Shown piece by piece: positions 1 through 6,621 of a stretch of 8,976 nucleotides of DNA. The stretch spans positions 1 through 8,976 of the forward strand of contig CBDHFJ010000046.1 in NCBI GenBank assembly GCA_965262315.1, written 5' to 3'. The notes under the pieces are model-generated. The model was given only the letters and a program-made list of their open reading frames with translations. It was not told the DNA's origin and searched no databases. The position numbers and the translations under genes were made by a program. Each line of letters begins with the position of its first letter. Within the stretch, counting starts at the first letter, position 1. The stretch comes from JBCCFK01 sp965262315 (GTDB lineage Bacteria > Actinomycetota > Acidimicrobiia > Acidimicrobiales > UBA8592).

Positions 1-1507
1 GCCGGGCCAGGTCCGCCCGGATCGACACATCCAGCATCGCCGATGGTCCGGCCAGGTCGTCCGGCAGCGCGATCGATCGCAGCACGTCGACCGACCAGGC
101 GCACCACAGGGGATGCACCAGGCTGACGTTGCGGACGATGCGCGACATGGCGCCGTGGCCGGGATCGTCGGGCGGGGTCCCGAGGAACGGCACCAGCGGC
201 TCCCCGATCGGCCGCCGGACGAGGCCGCCGTGCCGCAGGCTCCCATCGGTCGCGACGATCCGACCGGTCACCGCACCGATGCCCGGCTGGTCGATCCAGG
301 CGATGGCGGAGCGCAGGTCCTCGTCGGCCATGCGGTGGCCGGCTGGAGCGATCACCAGCCTGTCGGCCGTCGTCGCCTCCAGCGCCTGGCGCACCGCGTC
401 GGCGTAGCCGAGCCGGCTGGTCACGTCGTCCACCTCGAGCACCTCGAACGAGCTCGTGGTGGGGCGGGGACGCACGAGGTAGTTGCCCCGCCAGATGTCG
501 GGGATCTCCTCGACCTCGGCGTCGATGCCGCGTCGCTCGACGGCGGCCCGCACGGCGGCCACGCCGGCGTCGAACACGTAGGGCTTCGCCTCCACATCGC
601 CCGCCATCGAGTCGCCGTGCTGACGCCAGTGATAGAGGACCTCGCCCACGTGAGCGATGCGAACCCGAGGCCGTTCCGCGACCCGCAGCGCCAGGTCGAG
701 GTCCTGCGAACCCTCGAACTCGCGCCGGTAACCGCCCTCCTCGTGGGCGATGGATCGCCGGTAGACCATGAGGTGGAACATGAAGTTGCCCGACAACAGC
801 GTCTCGGGCCCCCAGTGCGGCTTCAGCAACGGGTTGGCCCGGTAGCCCTCGGGCGTCAGGAAGTCCCGGTCGGTGTAGACGACGTCGTGGCGGGGTTCGT
901 CGGCCAACAGGGTGCCGACCTCGAAGAGGGCGTCCGGTGCGATGCGGTCGTCGTGATCCAGGAACGCCACGTAGTCGCCCGAGGCCATCTCGATGGCCAC
1001 GTTGGTCGCGTCGCAGATCCCGTGGTTGGTGGCCAGCCGACGGACCCGGATCCTCGGATCCTCGGCCGCCAGGCCCTCGATCACGGCGATCTCGTCCCGG
1101 GTCGCCTCGTCGGTGGACGCGTCGTCGACGACGATGAGCTCCCAGTACGGGTAGCTCTGCGTGCGCACGCTGTGGACGCATTCGCGCAGGTGCTCGGGGC
1201 GGGTGTTGAATGTCGGCGTCACGACGCTGATCACGGGCATCTCCGTGGCGTCGCGAGCGAGCGCCGCCTCCCGTTGCCCTCGCCACTCGGTGCCGGAGAG
1301 ATAGCCGTGGTGGAACACCCAGGCCTGGTACTCCACACCGGTCGCCACCGCCCACCGTCGAAGCTGCTGGTCGGTCGGGGCATCGGCGAAGACGGTCGCG
1401 TCGTCCTCGGCCACACGCTGCGCCATGACGCGCACCGCCGCCGCCCGGGTCGCGTGTCCGGTTGCCGCCATGACCCGTCGCGCGAGCCGTGCGAGACGTG
1501 CCTTCAT
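1..1507 (-). CDS. Family-2 glycosyltransferase, two-domain type, C-terminus beyond window edge
   Basis: This is a partial gene: 502 codons are readable from the ATG at 1507 to the left edge with no stop. Residues about 90-300 form a complete GT-A, GT2 domain: a first beta strand ISVVTPTFNT near 93-102, the nucleotide-binding VVDDASTD at 126-133, a DHDD metal site at 184-187, a SQDLDLALR catalytic-acid segment at 267-275, and a closing YHWRQH at 292-297. Enzymes of this family transfer a sugar from a nucleotide donor, here probably to a cell-surface glycan at the cytoplasmic membrane face. Residues 350-502 resemble the later half of a second GT2 domain (GAVTGRIVATDGSLRHGG at 411-428), as in RfbC/WsaE-like O-antigen enzymes, but its donor-binding half is short and lacks a clear DXD. 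Residues 1-33 are a basic amphipathic stretch that could touch the membrane. No Shine-Dalgarno is seen; the start fits a leaderless transcript. Donor and acceptor cannot be told. Confidence 0.9.
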   Translation of the reverse strand, partial: MKARLARLARRVMAATGHATRAAAVRVMAQRVAEDDATVFADAPTDQQLRRWAVATGVEYQAWVFHHGYLSGTEWRGQREAALARDATEMPVISVVTPTFNTRPEHLRECVHSVRTQSYPYWELIVVDDASTDEATRDEIAVIEGLAAEDPRIRVRRLATNHGICDATNVAIEMASGDYVAFLDHDDRIAPDALFEVGTLLADEPRHDVVYTDRDFLTPEGYRANPLLKPHWGPETLLSGNFMFHLMVYRRSIAHEEGGYRREFEGSQDLDLALRVAERPRVRIAHVGEVLYHWRQHGDSMAGDVEAKPYVFDAGVAAVRAAVERRGIDAEVEEIPDIWRGNYLVRPRPTTSSFEVLEVDDVTSRLGYADAVRQALEATTADRLVIAPAGHRMADEDLRSAIAWIDQPGIGAVTGRIVATDGSLRHGGLVRRPIGEPLVPFLGTPPDDPGHGAMSRIVRNVSLVHPLWCAWSVDVLRSIALPDDLAGPSAMLDVSIRADLAR

Positions 1508-1513
1508 GGAATC

Positions 1514-1541
1514 AGTCTGCCCGACCGAGTGCGCACCCCAA
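1514..1541 (-). promoter_or_regulatory. Candidate promoter of the leftward GT2 gene, leaderless type
   Basis: On the minus strand TTGGGG (1541-1536) and CAGACT (1519-1514) are separated by 16 bases and resemble a -35/-10 pair with mismatches. CAGACT ends six bases before the ATG at 1507, so a transcript would begin at or next to the start codon. No Shine-Dalgarno is present, which fits leaderless initiation. Prediction by eye only. Confidence 0.35.
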
Positions 1542-1572
1542 CGGATGGGCCGGGCCTCCGACGACCGCCCGG

Positions 1573-1578
1573 TAGCAT
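1573..1578 (+). promoter_or_regulatory. -10 hexamer TAGCAT of the rightward GT2 gene, leaderless type
   Basis: TAGCAT matches the actinobacterial -10 pattern TANNNT and ends six bases before the GTG at 1585, placing transcription start at the initiation codon. Its TAG is also an in-frame stop four codons upstream of that GTG, so translation cannot start further upstream. No recognisable -35 is seen at the expected distance. Confidence 0.45.
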
Positions 1579-1584
1579 CGGCGG

Positions 1585-2478
1585 GTGCCCGACGCAGGTT
1601 CACGACCGGACTGGTCCGTCGTCATCCCCACCTACGAATGCGCCGACCTGTTGGACCCCTGCCTGCGATCGGTCCTCGCTGCGCAGGACGAGCGGCGCCA
1701 CACCGAGGTCGTGGTGGTCGACGACCGCTCCACCGATCGACCCGAGGACGTGGTCGAGCGCATCGGAGCCGGTCGAGTCGAGTTCCGACGCAACGCTGAG
1801 AACCAGGGCGCGGTTGGTAACTTCAACGCCTGCCTCGACGCCGCCACGGGCTCGTGGATTCATCTCCTGCACGGCGACGATCTGGTGGACCCCGGGTTCT
1901 ACGAGGCGGCCGGCCGGGTCTTCGACGAACACCCCGAGGTGGACGTGTTCGTCTGCCGGGTCACCTACGTGGACGACACGGGTTCGCCGGCCGAGACCAC
2001 TCGCTCCGAGGTCCCGGGCTCGGGGGTGTGGACCGATGCGCTGGAGGCCAACACGATCTCCAACCGGGTCCGGCCCTGCGGCATCGCGGCCCGCCGCGAG
2101 GTCTACGACCGGGTCGGCGGCTTCCGCACCGATCTCCCCCACGGCGCCGACTGGGAGATGTGGGTCCGCATGGCGGCGTCCAGCACCATCTGGTTCGAGG
2201 ACCGGCCCCTCGCCCGCTACCGCCGCCACGACGCCAGCGACACCGCCGCCCGAGTCCTGACGGGGGCCAACATCGACGAGCGGCTGGTCTGCGTCGACAT
2301 CATCGTCGAGCACGTGCCCGAGCAGGACCGACGCGGCCGGGCTCGCCGCGCCCACCTCTACTCCACCGCCTTCGCCGTCCGTCTCGCCGGTCGACTGCTC
2401 CGGCAACGCCAGTTCCGGGGAGCGCTCGCCCAGCTCCGAGGCGCCGGCCGCACCGCGATGGCGGCAGCACGGGCCTGA
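1585..2478 (+). CDS. Family-2 glycosyltransferase, single GT-A domain
   Basis: The 297-residue product is a typical single-domain GT2 enzyme that transfers a sugar from a nucleotide donor, probably to a surface polysaccharide. Motifs in order: VVIPTYECADLL from residue 12, VVVDDRSTD at 43-51, NQGAVGNFNACLDAATG at 73-89, the metal-binding LHGDD at 95-99, ADWEMW at 188-193 in the catalytic-acid position, and YRRHD at 212-216. The last 40 residues are Arg/Ala-rich, and may be an amphipathic membrane-contact helix; no transmembrane segment is seen. GTG at 1585 is chosen because an in-frame TAG lies at 1573 and the first beta strand begins only about ten residues into the protein. The gene stands alone on the plus strand, divergent from another GT2 and convergent with the galactofuranosyltransferase gene, whose stop lies 14 bp away. 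The sugar specificity cannot be read from the sequence. Confidence 0.92.
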   Translation: MPDAGSRPDWSVVIPTYECADLLDPCLRSVLAAQDERRHTEVVVVDDRSTDRPEDVVERIGAGRVEFRRNAENQGAVGNFNACLDAATGSWIHLLHGDDLVDPGFYEAAGRVFDEHPEVDVFVCRVTYVDDTGSPAETTRSEVPGSGVWTDALEANTISNRVRPCGIAARREVYDRVGGFRTDLPHGADWEMWVRMAASSTIWFEDRPLARYRRHDASDTAARVLTGANIDERLVCVDIIVEHVPEQDRRGRARRAHLYSTAFAVRLAGRLLRQRQFRGALAQLRGAGRTAMAAARA

Positions 2479-2499
2479 CGATCCGGGCGCCGTCAGCCC
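2471..2499. terminator. Candidate bidirectional terminator hairpin at the convergent junction
   Basis: GGGCCTGACG and CGTCAGCCC form inverted arms around a 10-base spacer: six pairs CTGACG/CGTCAG, then a one-base bulge, then GGG/CCC. Each arm contains one of the two facing TGA stop codons. The structure reads the same on both strands and could end both transcripts. There is no T tract on either side, so classical intrinsic termination is doubtful; some symmetry comes from the opposing stops themselves. Confidence 0.3.
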
Positions 2500-4304
2500 A
2501 GCTCGGCGAAGATCTGCTCCCACTCGGCGTGCCACGCGTCGCGCCCGCGGCCGGCGGCGTCGGCGACGGCCTGGTTCGGGCCCACGGCCTTGATGGCCTT
2601 CGCGAATCGGGAGGTCAGCTCGCGCTCGATGTCCCGATCCCAGTCGAAGCGCCACGTCGAGCCGTCGCCCTCGCGCACCTGATAGCTGGCGAGCTTGGCC
2701 ATCTCGACCAGCTTGATCGAGCCCGGCGCATACGGCTGCTCGTCGACCTCGGTGGGGCCAGTGCGCAGGCGGTGTGCGAGCACCCCTGCGAGCTGGGGCG
2801 CCTTTCGGGCCCGAACCACGGTCTTGGCCACCCGGCCGAGCTTTGGCCCACGGACCGGACGCCGGGTCGGCATCGAGTTCTCGACCTTGGTGGGGCCGAG
2901 CTCGTCGTGGATCGCCCGACACCGCTGCAGCGCGTCGGGTGTGGTGACGAAACACTGCTCGGGTCCCGCCAGGTAGTCGTCGATGGCGTCGAGCAGGAAC
3001 GTGCAGGAGTGGTAGCGCGACAGCACGAGATCCCTGATGAAGACCTTCGTGAGCGCGGTCCGGATCGCCTGCCAGTCGCCGATGCCGTGGATCGAGGCCA
3101 TGGCGAGACGGTTGCGGACCTCGAAGTACAGCTGCCAGCCGCCCAGCTTCAGATAGAACGGCTCGTGCCACACCGCGATGCCAGGCATGGCCACGGTCCG
3201 GCGGCCGCTGCGCTCGAGCCGCACCCCGTATTCCACGTCGTCACCGCGGATGAAACACGGCATGGGGAGCCCGATGTCGTGGAGCAGATCGGTACTGGCG
3301 CCGAAGAACCACCAGCCGTTGTAGTTGCAGGTCCGCGGGGCCAGGAACTTCTCGAGCACGCCGTCGTCGACCAGCGACAGCCCGTGGTTGATGGGGCTGT
3401 TCTCGAGTGAGCCGGGATGGATGTCGGCGCCGGACTCGTAGAGCGACGTCGGCCGGTCCAGGTCGATCATGTGACCGCCGACGGCCACGTCGTCGTGGGC
3501 GAAGGCCAGGAGCGCCCGGGCCCGGCTCAGCGACCCGGGATCGATGCGGATGTCGTCGTCGAGCAGGATGAAGTGGTCGAGCTCCGGGTCCTGCAAGGTC
3601 TCGACCATGCCGCGGGTGAACCCACCACAACCGCCGAGGTTGGGCTGTTCGACCACGGCGACCTTGGCTCGGAACTCCTCGGACCAGTCCTGCCCGCCGA
3701 GGCGGGCGAGGTCGAAGGGGTTCCCCTGGTTGACCACGGTGACCCGGTCGACGTCGGCGACGACGGCGGGCGCACGATCGATGTCGCGGAGGATCTGCGA
3801 CAGGTAGTCCTCGCGGTTGAACGTGCAGAACACGACGTTCAGGCGAACGTCGCGCTGTGGTGACTGGTCGGTGTGCCAGCCGACTCGATCCAGCGTGACC
3901 TCGGTGTGGGCGTCGATGGTGAACCAGACGCGGCCGGGGTCGATGCCGCTGTCGGGGGTGGTCGCGAGCTTGACGTCGATCCGGGTGGGGCCGTCGGCAT
4001 CGATCGCCCGGCGCTCGAGCAGGTGGATCTCGCCGTTGCCACACTGCCGATGCACCCCGAGCTCGAACCGCCCCGAAGCCACGAGCTCGAGCCGATAGTG
4101 CTCCAGCGCGGTGAACTCGGCCCACCAGCTCTCGTAGAAGGCGCTGAGGTAGCGGTCGAATGTGAGCTGGGTGTCGGCCGGGATCACGATGGACCCGGCG
4201 GTCTCACCCGGGGCGATGGGGGCGCCGCTGCGATGGCGTCGGCGCGAGTAGTGGATGGCGGCGACCTCACGCTCGGGCAGGAGATCGACGGGTTGGAGCA
4301 GCAT
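2493..4304 (-). CDS. GlfT2-like polymerising galactofuranosyltransferase
   Basis: The 603-residue product has the layout of mycobacterial GlfT2 (about 637 residues), the GT2 enzyme that extends galactan with galactofuranose from UDP-galactofuranose at the cytoplasmic membrane face. Residues 1-150 match the N-terminal beta-sandwich (FDRYLSAFYESWWAEFTALE at 49-68). The GT-A core follows: NVVFCTFNRE from 156, PNLGGCGGFTRGM at 221-233, and the metal-binding LDDD at 248-251. Key residues of the GlfT2 active site have counterparts: the WW pair at 331-332, Asp355-Asp356 in FIRGDDVEYG (catalytic base position), and His380 in VWHEPFY (metal ligand). A helical C-terminal domain fills about 400-603. The start has an upstream GGAG at ten bases. 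It is the last gene of the minus-strand cluster containing glf, the source of its donor. Family assignment is strong; chain length, linkage and acceptor are inferred. A different galactofuranosyl or related transferase remains possible. Confidence 0.88.
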   Translation of the reverse strand: MLLQPVDLLPEREVAAIHYSRRRHRSGAPIAPGETAGSIVIPADTQLTFDRYLSAFYESWWAEFTALEHYRLELVASGRFELGVHRQCGNGEIHLLERRAIDADGPTRIDVKLATTPDSGIDPGRVWFTIDAHTEVTLDRVGWHTDQSPQRDVRLNVVFCTFNREDYLSQILRDIDRAPAVVADVDRVTVVNQGNPFDLARLGGQDWSEEFRAKVAVVEQPNLGGCGGFTRGMVETLQDPELDHFILLDDDIRIDPGSLSRARALLAFAHDDVAVGGHMIDLDRPTSLYESGADIHPGSLENSPINHGLSLVDDGVLEKFLAPRTCNYNGWWFFGASTDLLHDIGLPMPCFIRGDDVEYGVRLERSGRRTVAMPGIAVWHEPFYLKLGGWQLYFEVRNRLAMASIHGIGDWQAIRTALTKVFIRDLVLSRYHSCTFLLDAIDDYLAGPEQCFVTTPDALQRCRAIHDELGPTKVENSMPTRRPVRGPKLGRVAKTVVRARKAPQLAGVLAHRLRTGPTEVDEQPYAPGSIKLVEMAKLASYQVREGDGSTWRFDWDRDIERELTSRFAKAIKAVGPNQAVADAAGRGRDAWHAEWEQIFAELG

Positions 4305-4314
4305 GGGAGGGGGT

Positions 4315-4346
4315 CTCCGGTTGCGGAACGGCGCTCGGCAAGCCTA
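4315..4346 (-). promoter_or_regulatory. Possible internal promoter and ribosome binding site before the GlfT2-like gene
   Basis: In the 77-bp gap before the ATG at 4304, TAGGCT (4346-4341, minus) fits the TANNNT -10 pattern, and GGAG (4318-4315) lies ten bases before the start. A transcript from here would have a leader of about 30 bases. No good -35 is present. The gene may equally be read through from the sulfotransferase upstream. Confidence 0.28.
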
Positions 4347-4381
4347 CTGACGGGCCCCGCCGGGCTGGTGGCGGACTTGGG

Positions 4382-5524
4382 TCAACGGCCGAGTCGGCCG
4401 CGGACGGCACCGAGGACCCTTCGGCCGAGGGCCCGGGTGTCGTCGCCGATGCTCGGTGGCGGGGCGTCCTCGTCGAACTCCGAGCTGCGCTCGCCGAAGG
4501 CGAGCTCCATCACCTGGCGTCCGTGACGGGCATGGGCCTGGGTGTCCAGGAGGGCGCCCTCGGTGGGCGCTGCGATCTCGTCGAGGTCGGGGAACAGCGA
4601 CGATTCGAGTCCGAGCAGCTCGGTCAGGCGAGCGTCGACGTCGACGAACGCGTCGTAGAGCTGTTTGCGCGCGCCCGGGCTGAGCAGGTCCACGGTGTCG
4701 TCGCCGCAGCTCCCCGCGTCGAGGTAGGCGAAAGCGGCCTCTTTGAAGCGGGCCATGAGGCCCGGCGACGGATCGAGCTGATTCCACAGACGGTGGGTCT
4801 CGATCAGGACGTCCGGGAACCGGGGGTTCTCCCAGCGCTCGGAACCCTCAGGCAGCGCAACGTCCAGCCCGACCGCGGCGAGGAAGTCGTCGGTGATGTC
4901 GCCCTGGCGATGCTCGTATCGACGGACGCGGACGGACTCCTTGCCGAGTGCCTCGACCCAGGGGCTGAGCGCCTTCGCGTAGTCGACCTGGATGGTGCGC
5001 ACGCTGCCGGCGATGTTCTCGCTGAGGTTCCTGGGCTTTGCCCCCAGTTTGACCATCTGGTTGTACCAGGAGGGCAGTTGCCCGTCGGGGCGGCGCAGGT
5101 GGGCGAAGATCGTGATCTCGGTGTCATCGCCGATGGCCTCGATCAGGGCCGGCGCGAGTCCCGGGACCTGCGGGTCACCGAAGCGCATGAACTCCTCGGA
5201 GCTGAGCACCACGTCCTGGCCATTGGCCCGCGCCTTGTCGAGCACGTCGCCGAGACGTTGCAGCAGGGTGTCGAGGTCGGCGGCGACGTCCGAACGCTCG
5301 GCCCGCTTCTGCTCGTACCACAGCGGGACCTGGAGCCCCTCGCCCCGGAGCAGCTCGAAGACGAGCGCACTGTGGTTGGGCAGGTCGATCTTGCCGCCAC
5401 CCAACGCGTTGAGGTCGGGGTACACCACGCCCTGGTCGGCGAGGGCGTCCCGGGTGCTGAACAGTCGACGCTGCAGCGCCGTGGTGCCGCACTTGTAGTG
5501 ACCGATGTGGATGATGGTTCGCAT
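4382..5524 (-). CDS. Sulfotransferase family protein (PAPS-type P-loop), first paralogue
   Basis: The 380-residue product has the sulfotransferase fold signature. IGHYKCGTTALQ at residues 7-18 is the 5'-phosphosulfate loop, with Lys11 in the position that contacts PAPS. LSSEEF at 107-112 follows the next core strand. FAHLRRPDGQLPSWYNQ at 140-156 is the 3'-phosphate-binding segment with its conserved Arg and Ser. Such enzymes move sulfate from PAPS to a hydroxyl, often on a sugar. About residues 350-380 form an acidic, proline-containing linker and then a basic tail, possibly a membrane contact; there is no signal peptide or transmembrane helix, so it should be cytoplasmic. It lies 68 bp after the other sulfotransferase and 77 bp before the GlfT2-like gene, which suggests that the galactofuranose glycan is its target, by context only. 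ATG 5524 is chosen because the P-loop strand starts at once. The acceptor is unknown. Confidence 0.85.
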   Translation of the reverse strand: MRTIIHIGHYKCGTTALQRRLFSTRDALADQGVVYPDLNALGGGKIDLPNHSALVFELLRGEGLQVPLWYEQKRAERSDVAADLDTLLQRLGDVLDKARANGQDVVLSSEEFMRFGDPQVPGLAPALIEAIGDDTEITIFAHLRRPDGQLPSWYNQMVKLGAKPRNLSENIAGSVRTIQVDYAKALSPWVEALGKESVRVRRYEHRQGDITDDFLAAVGLDVALPEGSERWENPRFPDVLIETHRLWNQLDPSPGLMARFKEAAFAYLDAGSCGDDTVDLLSPGARKQLYDAFVDVDARLTELLGLESSLFPDLDEIAAPTEGALLDTQAHARHGRQVMELAFGERSSEFDEDAPPPSIGDDTRALGRRVLGAVRGRLGR

Positions 5525-5557
5525 GGCGTTCCGTGGTGCCGGTTCGGGCAGCAGAAG

Positions 5558-5563
5558 ACGCTA
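5558..5563 (-). promoter_or_regulatory. Possible -10 hexamer TAGCGT before the first sulfotransferase
   Basis: TAGCGT fits TANNNT and lies 33 bases before the ATG at 5524, which would give a leader of about 27 bases. A weak GGA sits just before the start codon. No -35 is recognisable, so this may be chance and the gene may be read from upstream. Confidence 0.2.
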
Positions 5564-5592
5564 CCAGCGCCGGGTCCGGACCTGGCCCACCG

Positions 5593-6621
5593 TCAGGCCA
5601 GGAGGCGGCGCCTGATCCGGCGAAGCAGCGACGGCGGCGGAGCAGGAGCGGGCTCGGGTGTCGGCGGCCGGCTGAGGAGCTCGGCGAACACCTCGGCGTA
5701 GCGCCGATCGGCCTCGTCGACGTCGATCGCATCCGCCGGCGGCTCGGCCATGGCGTCGAGGTCGTCGAAGAACCCGTCGGTCCCGACCAGCGATCCCAGC
5801 CACCGGTCCTGGGGTCGGTACCAGTCGAGGAGGCGCCGCCTGTTCGCCGGACCGAGCAGGTCGACCTTCTCCCGCTCGCCGTGATCGATCAGGGCCTGGA
5901 TCTGATGCTGTTCGAGCCGGCCGTGATTCACGACGTGGGCGAGGGCCAGGTTGGCGAACACCATCGGGACGCTCGGGTTGGTCCGCCCCACCTCGGGTGG
6001 GTCGTCGAGGCCGAGCACCAGGTCGTAGAAGTGGCCGACGGCGTCGTCCACCGCCTCGAAGTCGACGATCCGCGGGGTCCCGCCGTGGCGGAGGTGGTCC
6101 TCGATCGCTCGGCGATGGTCCAGCTGGCAGGTCCCGAACAGGAAGTCGAGCCGTTCGGGCTCGTGGAGCGGGGCCAGCCGCGGGACCCCGAGGCGGACGA
6201 GCTGGCGATGGAAGCTGCTCAGGAACAGGTCGGGCCGGCGGATGTAGGCCACGATGTCGCGCTCGCCCTCGACGATCCCGGCCAGGGCGCCGGCGACGTC
6301 CTCCCCCTGGTCGGCAGCCATGATCGCGTGCTCGGCACTGATGACGACCGTCTGCGGGTCCTGGTCGGCGAGCTGGGCGTGCAGCTCGGCTTCGACCTGG
6401 TCGAGGGGCTGCCACATGCCGGCGCCGGATCTCCCCTCGAGCAGGTGGACCAGCGCGTTGTGGCTGGGGCGCAGCCCGCCGTTGCGGCCGCGGGCGTGGC
6501 CGGTGTCGGGGTAGAGGATCCCGCGTTCGGCGAGGCGAGGGCGGTCCGCCACCAGCGCGGTCTGGATCGAGGTCGTGCCGGTCTTCTGCTGACCGATGTG
6601 CAGGACGACCCGTCGCGTCAT
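5593..6621 (-). CDS. Sulfotransferase family protein (PAPS-type P-loop), second paralogue, overlapping glf
   Basis: The 342-residue product starts almost directly with the 5'-phosphosulfate loop LHIGQQKTGTTSIQ at residues 7-20 (Lys13). VVISAEH at 92-98 and the 3'-phosphate segment YIRRPDLFLSSFHRQLVRLG at 126-145 complete the PAPS site. It would transfer sulfate from PAPS to a hydroxyl, probably on a glycan or glycolipid in the cytoplasm. Residues about 319-330 are a Pro/Ala/Glu linker and 331-342 a short basic tail (SLLRRIRRRLLA), possibly a membrane anchor. The start at 6621 is fixed by the ATGA overlap with the glf stop and by the distance to the P-loop; a longer reading from 6858 would add 79 Arg/His/Pro-rich residues that are only glf in another frame. 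The overlap implies translational coupling to glf. It is clearly divergent from the neighbouring sulfotransferase outside the core motifs, so the two may have different acceptor sites. Confidence 0.87.
   Translation of the reverse strand: MTRRVVLHIGQQKTGTTSIQTALVADRPRLAERGILYPDTGHARGRNGGLRPSHNALVHLLEGRSGAGMWQPLDQVEAELHAQLADQDPQTVVISAEHAIMAADQGEDVAGALAGIVEGERDIVAYIRRPDLFLSSFHRQLVRLGVPRLAPLHEPERLDFLFGTCQLDHRRAIEDHLRHGGTPRIVDFEAVDDAVGHFYDLVLGLDDPPEVGRTNPSVPMVFANLALAHVVNHGRLEQHQIQALIDHGEREKVDLLGPANRRRLLDWYRPQDRWLGSLVGTDGFFDDLDAMAEPPADAIDVDEADRRYAEVFAELLSRPPTPEPAPAPPPSLLRRIRRRLLA

Larger units (their letters stand above)
1508..1584. other. Divergent intergenic region between two glycosyltransferase genes
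   Basis: This 77-bp gap separates the minus-strand GT2 gene (start 1507) from the plus-strand GT2 gene (start 1585). It must hold both promoters. Each side shows a -10-like hexamer six bases from the start codon, and neither side has a convincing Shine-Dalgarno. No operator-like dyad was seen in it. Confidence 0.6.

Noticed and set aside
1048..1063. Tandem direct repeat of GGATCCTC, two copies.
   Set aside because: It lies inside the coding region of a well-supported gene, the unit is not a multiple of three and only two copies exist; it looks like chance.
113..2260. A long plus-strand open frame of 715 codons.
   Set aside because: It lies antisense to the edge glycosyltransferase and then out of frame with the plus-strand GT2. 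Its translation is Arg/Pro/Gly/His-rich without any motif, whereas the genes in the other frames have full family signatures. High GC makes such shadow frames common.
95..2478. The LHGDD motif in the plus-strand GT2 as an unusual metal site.
   Set aside because: Variants with His or Ala before the paired Asp are frequent in GT2 enzymes, so it is not a loss of the catalytic metal site.
1600..3171. A minus-strand open frame of 523 codons.
   Set aside because: It runs antisense to the plus-strand GT2 and out of frame in the GlfT2-like gene, and has no recognisable domain.
5573..5582. Perfect palindrome GGTCCGGACC between the two sulfotransferase genes.
   Set aside because: It has no loop, so it cannot form a terminator hairpin, and ten-base GC-rich palindromes are expected in such sequence. 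An operator cannot be excluded, but nothing supports one.
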